Source: Miscanthus floridulus
Lineage: Eukaryota; Streptophyta; Magnoliopsida; Poales; Poaceae
Reading direction: 5' to 3'
Length of the DNA stretch: 64,000 nucleotides
NCBI RefSeq assembly: GCF_019320115.1
Contig: NC_089585.1
Span: forward strand, 144,353,769 to 144,417,768
This document shows positions 1 through 8,838 of the stretch, piece after piece. Below the pieces are notes generated by a model. That model made no database searches, was not told the origin of the DNA, and saw only the letters and a program-made list of their open reading frames with translations. Every line of letters starts with the position of its first letter. Within the stretch, counting starts at the first letter, position 1. Made by a program: the position numbers and the translations under genes.

Positions 1-579
1 ACATGGTATTATTATTTTTCTTTCTGATTTACAATAGTATTAAGAATAATGTGGGCTAGTAATTTTGTTCCTTCTATTTATAAGCTTCTTATTTGAAACA
101 ACAGTATTCATGGCTGGAATATGAACATACATACAAAATAAATTAAGCGAAAGAGCCAACTAACCTAAGTCAGCCTGCAATTCTTCAAACAGAGCTATAG
201 TACAAGGAATTCAATTCTGAGTTCTTGATGGCCTTGACCATAGGCTCCCTCCTAAAGCAAGACATACCGTGAACTTTCAGTCTCCAAAATTTCCTAAGAT
301 GTATCCCTTTAGCAACTTCGGCTCCCTTTGGAAGAAATGTGTTCCCTGTCTTTGTGACTTCATAACACACAAGTTCAGACTAAAAGGAAACCATTCATTG
401 GATTTTAGTTTTTTTCCGTTTATTATGTGAATGTGAATACAAACCCAGGAATAGAGTCTGTGTACATTATTCTTTGGTTCTTGACATGCTAACCTGAATG
501 CAGTTGTTCCCATGTTGCCTAATACTCTTTTTTTTTTTGTTCTTGTTATTCACTGACACCTTTTGGTTCCCTTTTTCAG
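1..579. other. Presumed intron or upstream part of a truncated gene
   Basis: AT-rich sequence before the first supported exon. No convincing exon, repeat or RNA gene was found. A pyrimidine-rich tract with a CAG acceptor ends at 579, directly before the exon at 580, so at least the right part is intronic. Confidence 0.45.
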
Positions 580-975
580 TTCATGGATTTGACCTCACTG
601 CAAGAAACATTACCAGATCCTCACACTCCCACAAATTATTCTGGAAGCTTAACAGAGCCATGGATTTCTCAAAATTCCACTATGTCATATATTCCTTCTG
701 GGCCTCAAGGTACTTAATCTTTGCTCATATAACTCCTCATGCACCGATGCACAAATATACATTCACAGAAGGACTGAAAATTCTCGCTGTTAATACCATA
801 TCTGATTTTTGGTCCAGGAGGGTTATCCTATGTGGCAGGACAAGACTCTCACATGTTGTAAGCTCCTTGATACTTGCACAATAGTTGTTAATGCACATTA
901 CTTTCTAAATCATCACTTTATTACAGGAGTTCAACATATCAAGGAGCTTTTCCACCTAGGAATCCATTTGAGTGA
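580..975 (+). CDS. 3'-terminal coding exons of an unidentified protein-coding gene
   Basis: Three exons read in one phase-consistent frame: 580-709, 818-857 and 927-975. Each internal boundary has AG/GT consensus: acceptor TTTTTCAG before 580, donor GTACTT after 709, acceptor GGTCCAG before 818, donor GTAAGC after 857, acceptor TTACAG before 927. They give the last 72 residues of a protein and end in TGA at 973-975. The peptide is rich in S, P, Q and T and looks disordered, with the motifs TEPWISQNS, GPQGGLSYVAGQ and a C-terminal PPRNPFE. The end resembles NPF-type EH-domain ligands seen on some trafficking proteins, but this is weak and I do not recognise the family. The start lies outside the window. 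The reading rests on splice logic only. Confidence 0.6.
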
Positions 976-2033
976 GCGCTAGTAAAGAGTGTTTTGTTGG
1001 ATAGTGGTGACAGAAGAGGAAGGCAATTGGCATGGGTCGAAATTCAAATGGATATTCAGGTGTACTATACTAGATGCATTGACAAATGTGCATCGAATCT
1101 GAAACCCTGAGGTAAATATGTGTCTTGGATTTCATTGTCCATGCTCTCTTGTATATCAGAAAGGACTGCATAGAAGTCTACATGGCAGGAGTGCTGGAAT
1201 TTTTGCCCGAAGAAAAAGCTGTGTCCTATACTCCCATGGACTGATGTATCTCTGGCAGGCAGTGCGGGTCAAGCATCAAAAATTTTATTTCACCATTTTG
1301 ACATTTGCCCGTGGGTTGTGTTCATGTTCTTGTTAAACCCTGTTGTGAATGAGAGGGGTGGCATTTTTACATCAAATGACTGGTTCATTACCCTTTTTTA
1401 TTCCTTAAAAATATAATAAAAAGATGTTCATCAAAAGATCGTATTGCTGTCAGATGTGTTATTCAGTAGTGGGTGTTACCTCTGTATGTTAAAGGGGCAT
1501 GTCGACTCTCCTCAGCAATATTAATGCTCATCATAGTAAAGGATCATGATGATATGTTTACCCATGTTTTTTCTCTCTTTATAAAAAAGCTCTTTTTTTT
1601 TTCCTTTTAAAGGACCATGTTTGCTTGTTCACTGCATAACCAATGCGCTGTAAGCGTTGCCTTGTGTTTGTGATTCAGCTAGTTGCCCTGCATTTTTATC
1701 CTGTTTTACAACAGAGATTTCAAAAGCTAGTGCGCCATCTGGTCAAGTAATCTAATTGCTTTATGCTCAGCTTAATATCTGGTAGCAGCTGTATCTTCAG
1801 TTCTTCACAAAGCTCAATTTCACTCCTCTACCGATCGATCGTGTAAAAACTATGTCCTTGGATTGTATTTTCTTGGTTCAAACCCGATTCAGTGTGTTAT
1901 ATCCAGATTCCATTTTTTGAAATAAAATTAGCCTTACAGTATTTTAAATTCGAAAGTAAACCCTGTTTGTCATGCCATCTTTTTGGCTATGTCAAAGCCA
2001 GAGTCATGGTAAAAATCATGAAGGACCTGTTTG
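976..2033 (+). other. 3' UTR and downstream flank of the left gene
   Basis: No coding signal. AATAAA-type polyadenylation signals occur at 1415-1420 and 1921-1926. The first lies about 440 bp after the stop and is the better placed. The short reading frames here have no coding character. Confidence 0.4.
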
Positions 2034-2409
2034 GCATCGATAATGATATAGCCTGAGCATCCGGTCGGACTGACGTCGGTTCCACCGAATTGTTCTTATC
2101 CATCGTTCTGAGCCTGAAGTTGATGACTTTGATGCGAAACTACGGGGTAGAGGTTGCTATGGCTGTGCGGGTGAGCTTTGCGCACGCTAATAGCCACCAG
2201 CGTCCACGACGGATGCTCCAGCAAGCAGACGAGGAGAGGACCTTTGTGTGACGCTGCGTCGCCAGCGAGTTGCCCACGCTGCTCCCGCACTGGCGAGCTC
2301 CGTGCCGTCACGAGCTCCGCACGCCAGCGCTGACCTATGTGCCGGCGTCGAGCTTCGCAACGACAAGTATCCACCTGCCCAAGCAACAATGTGACATTAC
2401 GTTGCAACC
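2034..2409. mobile_element. Left part of a Mutator-like remnant interrupted by element 1
   Basis: GC-rich sequence that stops at the insertion site of element 1 and appears to resume at 13709. Across the insertion the host sequence reads through one copy of CAACC. A GCATCCGGTCGGAC stretch near 2058 loosely mirrors CGTTCGGATG near 14108 and could be the outer inverted ends. The minus-strand reading frame 2096-2407 is low-complexity translation of GC-rich DNA, not a gene. Confidence 0.35.
2405..2409. repeat. Target site duplication of element 1, left copy (CAACC)
   Basis: CAACC lies directly before the TGAAAG start of the 5' LTR and is repeated at 13709-13713 directly after the TTTCA end of the 3' LTR. 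Confidence 0.9.
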
Positions 2410-3299
2410 TGAAAGTGCATCTAGCCCTTTAGTGGGTTTTGGATGATTGAATGACAACGTGATTAAAGTACTAACCCGTTTGCTAAGTGTGAACAGGTAA
2501 TAGGTTATCTCACAGGTACTTAATGAAAGCCAAAATGATGTGTTATTGTATAAACAATCTAGTTCAAGCACAAGACAACAATGCAAATGGAATTCATGTA
2601 AAAGCTTATTTATTGTGGGATTTCCATGTACTATGTGAAAGCAAGCACGTGATCATTTGTTAATGAGACATGAGGGATTGCATATGGAATGGTCTCATAT
2701 TTGAAGCTTGCTAAATTAAAATGAAAAAGATAACAATACATATGAATGGATGATTCAACACAAGATGTGACTTGATGGCTTGAGATGGTGAAGATAGCAA
2801 GGAAAGGCTTCGAGGTACTAAGCAAGAGTGAAGGGCAAGCGACGGCTTGGCGGCCGAAGAACCTAGCTAGGGTGAAGAAGAAAGTACTTGCATTTAGTTG
2901 AGGTACTAATCAAGCTAAGATGGTCATATTGATGTGAAGAATCAAATCTATAATGAAGTATTTGATGGAAGTGACTTGATACATTTGGGGTTATTCAAAT
3001 TTGATGAATGGAATCAAGTCACATGCTCAAGATGGCTATGCTCAAGTGAAAAGATCAACATCAACTTGTTAGCACCCTTACTTGATGAAGATTGGAAGGA
3101 ACGGCATAAATTCAAAAGAAATCAACTCAAGTGGTATAGATTCATTTTTGTTTTGATCTTGAGTTTAATAGGTATGCCGTTCTATTAAGAGGGATGCATC
3201 ATGTTGATAGATAATGTTTCATAAGTGCTCAAGCCAACCCATGTGAGTTTTGAGAATTTGAGCGACAAAAGACCTAACTGATTTCTTGCTGGTCTGGCA

Positions 3300-3829
3300 A
3301 TACCGGACGTGTCCGGTATTTGTCCAGCAGCTGTAAAATTGTTGCTCTCGGATTGGTTCGTCGGGAGTTCCGACGTAGGTCGGGAGTTCCGACGGTCGGG
3401 AATCCCGGCATGGGTCGGGAGTTCCGATGTCTCGCACTTCAACAAACTTGGAGGTTTTACTATCCTGGTCATACCGGACGTGTCCGGTATTCATACCGGA
3501 CGTGTCCGGTATGGATGACCAGAAGCCAACGGCTAGTTTTCAAAAGCCGTGAGGGTCGGGAGTTCCGACGTAAGTCGGGAGTTCCGACGGTCGGGAGTTC
3601 CGACATATGTCGGGAGTTCCGACACCTCACTAACTTTAACTCAGTTACATGTTCTTCAAAATTACTGAGGGTCGGGGGTTCCGACTTGTGTCGGGAGTTC
3701 CGACGGTCGGAAGTCCCGGCATTCTTCGGGAGTTCCAATGCCTCACAACATCACTGTAACTAAGTTACCGTTGGCGTAGTATGAGTCATACCGGACGTGT
3801 CCGGTATGCATACCGGACGTGTCCGGTAT
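3300..3829 (+). promoter_or_regulatory. Palindrome array of the element 1 LTR
   Basis: Palindrome A (ATACCGGACGTGTCCGGTAT, arms ATACCGGAC/GTCCGGTAT) occurs singly at 3300-3319 and in pairs at 3471/3493 and 3788/3810, each pair 22 bp start to start. Palindrome B (GTCGGGAGTTCCGAC and variants) forms three groups of four, starting at 3360, 3555 and 3671. Within every group the unit starts are 19, 16 and 19 bp apart. The last A pair ends about 38 bp before the TATA box. This layout suggests an upstream activating or protein-binding array; the function is inferred. The ACGTG core of A resembles plant bZIP sites. Confidence 0.8.
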
Positions 3830-3860
3830 TGCAACGGCTATAAAACAGCTAGTTTTTCAA

Positions 3861-3900
3861 GGGGGCTATAAATACCCCCAAGCCTCCACCTTTGGAGGCT
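3861..3900 (+). promoter_or_regulatory. LTR core promoter: TATA box in a palindrome, then a hairpin
   Basis: TATAAATA at 3867-3874 sits inside GGGGGCTATAAATACCCCC. It is followed at 3881-3900 by AGCCTCCACCTTTGGAGGCT, a 7-bp-stem hairpin expected near the transcript 5' end. The same arrangement is repeated in the 3' LTR near 12815-12850. Confidence 0.7.
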
Positions 3901-4494
3901 GCTGATTCTGCTGAGATAGACACACGTTTTTGAGCCTTGCCAACTCTCCTAAACCCTCTCTTAGTGAGTGTGTGATCCAAATTGCAAAATTAATTTGTGG
4001 GTTGAGAAAGAATTTGAAAAAGAGAGCAAGCCACCACTTGAGCACTTGTTCATATTGTCAATCTCGTGATTCGCATTTGTTACTCTTGGACTCTTCGGTC
4101 CTAGATGGCTAGGCGTCGCCGGAGAGCAACCGAGAGATTGTGGTTGCCTCGGAAAGTTTGTAACGGTCGATTCCGCCGCCTCGGAATCATTTAGTGGAAG
4201 GAGGAAAAGGAGTTGGAAAAGACTCCGGCTAGAGTGACCTTCGTGGTACCCTCTAGGGCTGACCTTCGCTGGGTCGCCCGCAGCCCCCTCAACGGAGAGT
4301 AGGACTCAAACGAGTCCGAACTTCGGTAAAACAAATATCGTGTCTTAATTCGCATTTCATTTGATATTTGTGTTGCTCTAGCTGTTCTGCAGGTTCTCCG
4401 TGTGTATATTGTCATCTCCATTAGGTGCCTGCAGTTTGGTTTGAAGATAGAAATCGAAAGGAGTAAGTTCGGGGCCGATCTGCAGAAATCGTGT

Positions 4495-4536
4495 ATACCG
4501 GACACGTCCGGTATACATACCGGACACGTCCGGTAT
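4495..4536 (+). repeat. Palindrome A pair in inverted orientation near the LTR end
   Basis: Two copies with the core GGACACGTCC, at 4495-4514 and 4517-4536, 22 bp apart. The 3' LTR has only one degenerate copy at the matching place (13443-13462). Confidence 0.8.
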
Positions 4537-4696
4537 TTTGTTTACTTCGTGGCTAACTTGTGAGGGGTGGTAGTACTCTTAATTTGGAGTTTCCATTTTG
4601 GAAACTCCCCTTTCTAATTGTTTCCGCATTTAAAGGTGTTAATTTTCAGAAACGCCTATTCACCCCCCTCTAGGCGGCATCCTAGGTCCTTTCAAT

Positions 4697-4709
4697 TGGT
4701 ATCAGAGCC
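4697..4709 (+). other. Primer binding site of element 1
   Basis: TGGTATCAGAGCC, two bases after the 5' LTR end, is the usual initiator-Met-tRNA-complementary site of Ty1/copia elements. Confidence 0.85.
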
Positions 4710-4745
4710 GGTTCTCACCTAAAGCTTCACCGCCGTGAGAAAAGG

Positions 4746-6740
4746 ATGTCGACGCCTATCGAGTTGGAGCCGGTGCTTCTCCAAAATAATGGTTCAAACT
4801 TTCTAACTTGGTCAATACATGTACTCAATGCTTTTAGAGATATTAGTCCTCTAGTTGAGCATATTGTGGATGCAAGCATACCTCTTTCTATAGTTGATTG
4901 GAGCAACTACAAAAATTTGTCAAAAGAGGAAGAGATATGCGTGCAACTCAATGCTCAAGCTATTAATATTATTTTGAGTACATTGAGTGTAGAGGTTCAA
5001 GATGAGGCAATCTTCAACGGACAACCACCTCCGGAGAGTGCTCATCTCATTTGGACTAGACTTTTTGATTTATATGGAAAATCCAAATGTGATGATGCAC
5101 TTGAGGTCGAGTCAATGGAAAGCATGTCCATTGTGTCTTCATGCAGCAAAGAAGCCTCACAAGACCTCAAGAGCACTGAGCTGGAGCAAGAAGTGCAAGC
5201 AGCACATGACGTGCTATCTGCCTGCACGTATCGGACGTGTCCGGTATTCATACCGGACGTGTCCGGTATGGCCGAGGCAGTAGACCAGCAAGCAGCTGTT
5301 TGCAGCAATGCTCAAGCCCGATGGCGACCAAGTGATGAGTCAACCTCAGTATCTCATGATACTCATCACTTGTGTCTCATGGCCAAGAAAAACAAGAAGA
5401 AGAATAACAAGAAAGATCAAGAAAAGGAGAAAGCACAAGTAGATGATCAAGATAAGAGTGATGTTGAAGTTGAAGACAACTACAACCTTGATCATCTCAA
5501 CCATAAAGACAAGTTCATCATCATGAAGATAGTTGAAAAGAATGATGAGCTTGAAGAAGAGATTGAGAAGCAAGAGCAATCGCTTCAAAATCAAGAAAAG
5601 TTTCTCATCTCCAAATTGCAAGAGCTAAAGGCAATAAATGAGAGGTATGAAAAATTGTCAATTGAGCATGCTTTAGTTACTAATTCCTCTTCTAGTGTTT
5701 CACAACTAGAGAAGGAAAACTTCGAGCTCAAGGCAAGGCTAGATGAACTATCAAGCAAGTACAATGAGCTACAAGCAAATTATGTTCATCTAAAGTGCTC
5801 TCATGAGGAAGTAGTAGAATCAAGCATCATGCTTGAGGTGGCTCATGAGGTTGTGATTACATCGGTAAAATTCTCTCAACCTCTCACACATCCGCTCACT
5901 AGTACACCATCTCAAATAAATATTTCTTGTACTAATGAGTGTGCTCCTCAAGCAAGCCAATCTTCGATTGAGCTAAATCTTATAGAAAACATAGAGCTCA
6001 AAGAAGAAGTGCAAAGATTAAAGAAAGATGTGATTTGGTTGAAGGGTAAGGAGAAAGCACAACCTTCTCAAGATAACCGTGATAACATGGTGAAGAAGCT
6101 TGAGAAGGGTTCAAACCTTGCTTCCTCCAAAGCCCAACAAAAGAATCACATCTCAAGCAAGGCCAACACAACCAAGAGCAAGAAACATGGAAAAAGGATG
6201 TGCTATGGTTGTGGATTGTATGGACATGAGTGGGCTATGTGTCCAAACAAGAGTTGGGCCGACAAGGTTGAAGCCGCCAATCAAAAGGCTTCTACCAAGG
6301 AGGCCAAGCAAGTGAAGAGTCATGGACAAAGTGCTTGTCTCATGAGCAAGAAATTGGGGCATCCTACCAAGAAATGCCCAATGTACAAAGAAGCAAGAAA
6401 GGAAACCCAAGTTGCAACTAGAAGATGCTATGGGTGCAATGAGATGGGCCACAAGGTTGATAGATGTCCATACAAGCAAAGCAAGCATAGAGTACACAAA
6501 GGCCGCATATGCTATGCTTGTAGAAGAAAGGGGCATCTAAGCTATGAATGCCCAAATGGTAAAACTCCTAAGCCAAACACATTTGTTTATAATGATATGC
6601 TTAGGAAGACCACAAATGGAGTTAGCACTAGTAAGGTGATGTGTTCACCACAAACTAATGCTAAAGCCATTTGGGTGCCTAAGCACTTATTGACTAACTC
6701 AAAAGGACCCAACAAGAGTTGGGTACCAAAGTGTGCTTAG
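4746..6740 (+). CDS. gag: Gag polyprotein of element 1 with four zinc-knuckle units
   Basis: Intact 664-residue frame starting 37 bp after the primer site. The N-terminal 120 residues (motifs NGSNFLTWSIHVLNAF and LNAQAINIILSTLS) match the copia-type Gag/UBN2-like region that forms the particle. A lysine- and acid-rich segment follows (about 215-250), then coiled-coil-like heptads (about 255-350 and 415-440). CCHC knuckles lie near residues 486, 531, 561 and 589: CYGCGLYGHEWAMC, CLMSKKLGHPTKKC (second Cys replaced by Ser), CYGCNEMGHKVDRC and CYACRRKGHLSYEC. Four are unusual, since most copia Gags carry one. Residues about 161-175 are encoded by a palindrome A pair inserted in frame (TYRTCPVFIPDVSG). 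A short KSWVPKCA-type end closes the frame. It is likely a functional capsid/nucleocapsid precursor. Confidence 0.9.
   Translation: MSTPIELEPVLLQNNGSNFLTWSIHVLNAFRDISPLVEHIVDASIPLSIVDWSNYKNLSKEEEICVQLNAQAINIILSTLSVEVQDEAIFNGQPPPESAHLIWTRLFDLYGKSKCDDALEVESMESMSIVSSCSKEASQDLKSTELEQEVQAAHDVLSACTYRTCPVFIPDVSGMAEAVDQQAAVCSNAQARWRPSDESTSVSHDTHHLCLMAKKNKKKNNKKDQEKEKAQVDDQDKSDVEVEDNYNLDHLNHKDKFIIMKIVEKNDELEEEIEKQEQSLQNQEKFLISKLQELKAINERYEKLSIEHALVTNSSSSVSQLEKENFELKARLDELSSKYNELQANYVHLKCSHEEVVESSIMLEVAHEVVITSVKFSQPLTHPLTSTPSQINISCTNECAPQASQSSIELNLIENIELKEEVQRLKKDVIWLKGKEKAQPSQDNRDNMVKKLEKGSNLASSKAQQKNHISSKANTTKSKKHGKRMCYGCGLYGHEWAMCPNKSWADKVEAANQKASTKEAKQVKSHGQSACLMSKKLGHPTKKCPMYKEARKETQVATRRCYGCNEMGHKVDRCPYKQSKHRVHKGRICYACRRKGHLSYECPNGKTPKPNTFVYNDMLRKTTNGVSTSKVMCSPQTNAKAIWVPKHLLTNSKGPNKSWVPKCA
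5228..5269 (+). repeat. Palindrome A pair embedded in the gag coding sequence
   Basis: Two units at 5228-5247 (first arm slightly altered) and 5250-5269, 22 bp apart, read through in frame by gag. Confidence 0.9.
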
Positions 6741-8838
6741 GTTAATGATGTAGGTACTTGGTGATGAGATGAAGGTTTCGGGGTGGTTGAGCAAGCAAAT
6801 TGACAATATTCACTCAATCTATCAACCAATTCTCATCATAATCTCTTATATGGTTGACCCAAAGATAATTCAATGAACATGTCATATATTTCATCCTCAC
6901 CGTTGGTAACAAGTACCTAAACCTTGTAGGATAGCCACGTTGCTCGTTTCTTGTTCTATAGTTCACAAATAGACATATTTGTGAAATATTGAAAGTGGTT
7001 AATAAGTTTTACTTGATGTTTATCATATTTGCCATATGATGCTTTTATTCGCTCTCTAGTAGAAGTAATTTATTTGTTGAGATGCAAGTATACAATAAAT
7101 AAATATTACAGTTGAAACAAAGAATCACAAGCAGCAACTTAGTCTTTCACCTATCGGACGTGTCCGGTATTACTATCGGACGTGTCCGGTATGGCCAGGG
7201 ACAGAAAGTCAGTGTTTCTGTTCTGTGTATTCCGGACGTGTCCGGTACACTACCGGACGTGTCCGGTATTGCATGGACCAGAACACTAATAGTGTTGCAA
7301 CTGAGTATACGATCCATACATTTTTCATATATCCCTAACATACTCAGAAGCTTGTGTTTTATCAAATCTAAGTAGGTTGTGAGCATCTCTTAAACTCACT
7401 TTTAAATATGGCAATCTTATTTGGTTTATGGTCAAAATGAAAATTGGCTCTCAATTTCTTATCAGAATAAAAGTGCTTGTTGAAAGTCATTCAAATTACT
7501 TAAAGCACTTATTTAGGGGGAGCTAAATTTCTATTTTGCACCATTGTGGACTAACAAATTTATCTAGCACTCTTTGTAGTCCTTTGGATAAAAAAATTGA
7601 ATTTGTATCAAGCATTATTACTTGGCAATCAAGGTCAATATAAACATTATCATGCCATGTATCTTCTTAGTGGAATTCTTGTGGGCTCAAGGCAAAGGTA
7701 TGTTTTTACATACATGTATTGTAAGTGCATCTAAGGCCCTTTATATGTTAGAATGTGCATTTGTGTGACATAGGAGAGATGTTTTTCAAAACCCCTAACT
7801 AGCATGAGTAGGAAGTGTGAATTTGAAAAACTACTTGAATCTTGGTCTTTGTGACCTAGCCTTGCCATGTGATGATTATAGCTCTCCTTGATTGTTTGAT
7901 CAGCTAATCACACATGACATGGCTCTCTTAAGTCCACATTCTACTTTGTCTCACTTTATCTCTCTCAAGCAAGCAAATTATTGATTATGCCATATATTTG
8001 GAAAAGAAACAATAAATTGATGGCATTGGATAAGAGAAGTGATAGTACTCGGTTTGGATCAAGATCATACACCTTTTATTGGACTGAGCAACAACAGAGA
8101 AAGGGTTTGGAAGAGTGAGAACACATTTTGGAAATTATTTGGGCCAGCCCGCGTATACCGGACGTGTCCGGTATGCTACCGGACGTGTCCGGTATGAGCG
8201 GGACTATAAAAACAGAAGTACCCCTTTGGCCCAGACTTGTCTGTCTCCTTCCAACCAACCAGCCGACGCCCTTCTTCCCACCTAGGGCGACCGAGGATTT
8301 CATCAAGGAAAAGAGAGAGAGGGAGATTGCATTGGAGAAGGCTTGGATCAAGGATTGAAGGCCCATGGATTTGGATTTCGCATCGCATTCTCTTCTCTCC
8401 TCTCAAGGTACCCTAATCACGGACCTCGTCCGATCTACATGATCAATACATGATTTGAAAGTTCCTTCGGTAAATATGCTGCATTGGTAATGGAGAAGCA
8501 ATGCCCAAAGATTGGTATTAATCCGTGTTGGTTTGAATCAAGGAACCCTGGTTAGGGTTGCTGGTCGCCCATACCGGACGTGTCCGGTATGATACCGGAC
8601 GTGTCCAGTATGACCCAGCAGAGCAGGCTCTCTGCTTCCTTTGATTCAATGCTATCCTAGAATTGTTTATTAGGCACAGTTTCTTCTGTATCTATGTTTT
8701 GCAAACCTTGTGACAATGGTGTGTCGAGGTGATTGTAAAACCTTGGATAAAAGAATCTATGTCTAATTACAATTCAAAAATAAGCTATGGGCATGTATCT
8801 AAAATTCTTTGGAAATCTTTGGATACAGGACAGCAGCA
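6741..8838 (+). other. Non-coding interior of element 1 where pol is absent
   Basis: About 2.1 kb without a coding frame. It holds palindrome A pairs at 7151/7173, 7229/7250, 8155/8176 and 8571/8592 (21-22 bp apart) and an internal purine tract, TTTAGGGGGAGC, near 7512. A block GGGCTCAAGGCAAAGGTAT at about 7682 also occurs in the LTRs of elements 3 and 4. Confidence 0.75.

Larger units (their letters stand above)
2410..4694 (+). repeat. Element 1 5' LTR
   Basis: 2285 bp, starting TGAAAGTGC and ending GTCCTTTCA. It contains palindrome A copies, three tetrads of palindrome B, a TATA box and a promoter-proximal hairpin. Compared with the 3' LTR it lacks one palindrome A unit near 3300 and about 84 bp near 4540. 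Short reading frames inside it are by-products of the repeats. Confidence 0.93.

Noticed and set aside
185..370. Minus-strand 61-codon frame as an exon
   Set aside because: Its composition is somewhat protein-like, but there are no splice or family signals and it lies in a probable intron of the plus-strand gene.
2096..2407. 103-codon minus-strand frame as a gene
   Set aside because: It is low complexity in the GC-rich Mutator-like remnant and ends exactly at the retrotransposon insertion site.
3300..3740. CRISPR-like array of short palindromic repeats
   Set aside because: Spacers are 1-5 bp or identical between groups, the host is a plant, and the array is inside an LTR.
3185..3763. Overlapping reading frames on both strands of the LTR (60-147 codons), with repeated REFRR / GREFRR or DTSGM wording
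   Set aside because: They are translations of the palindrome arrays, which are open in several frames because of their composition. They lack any domain.
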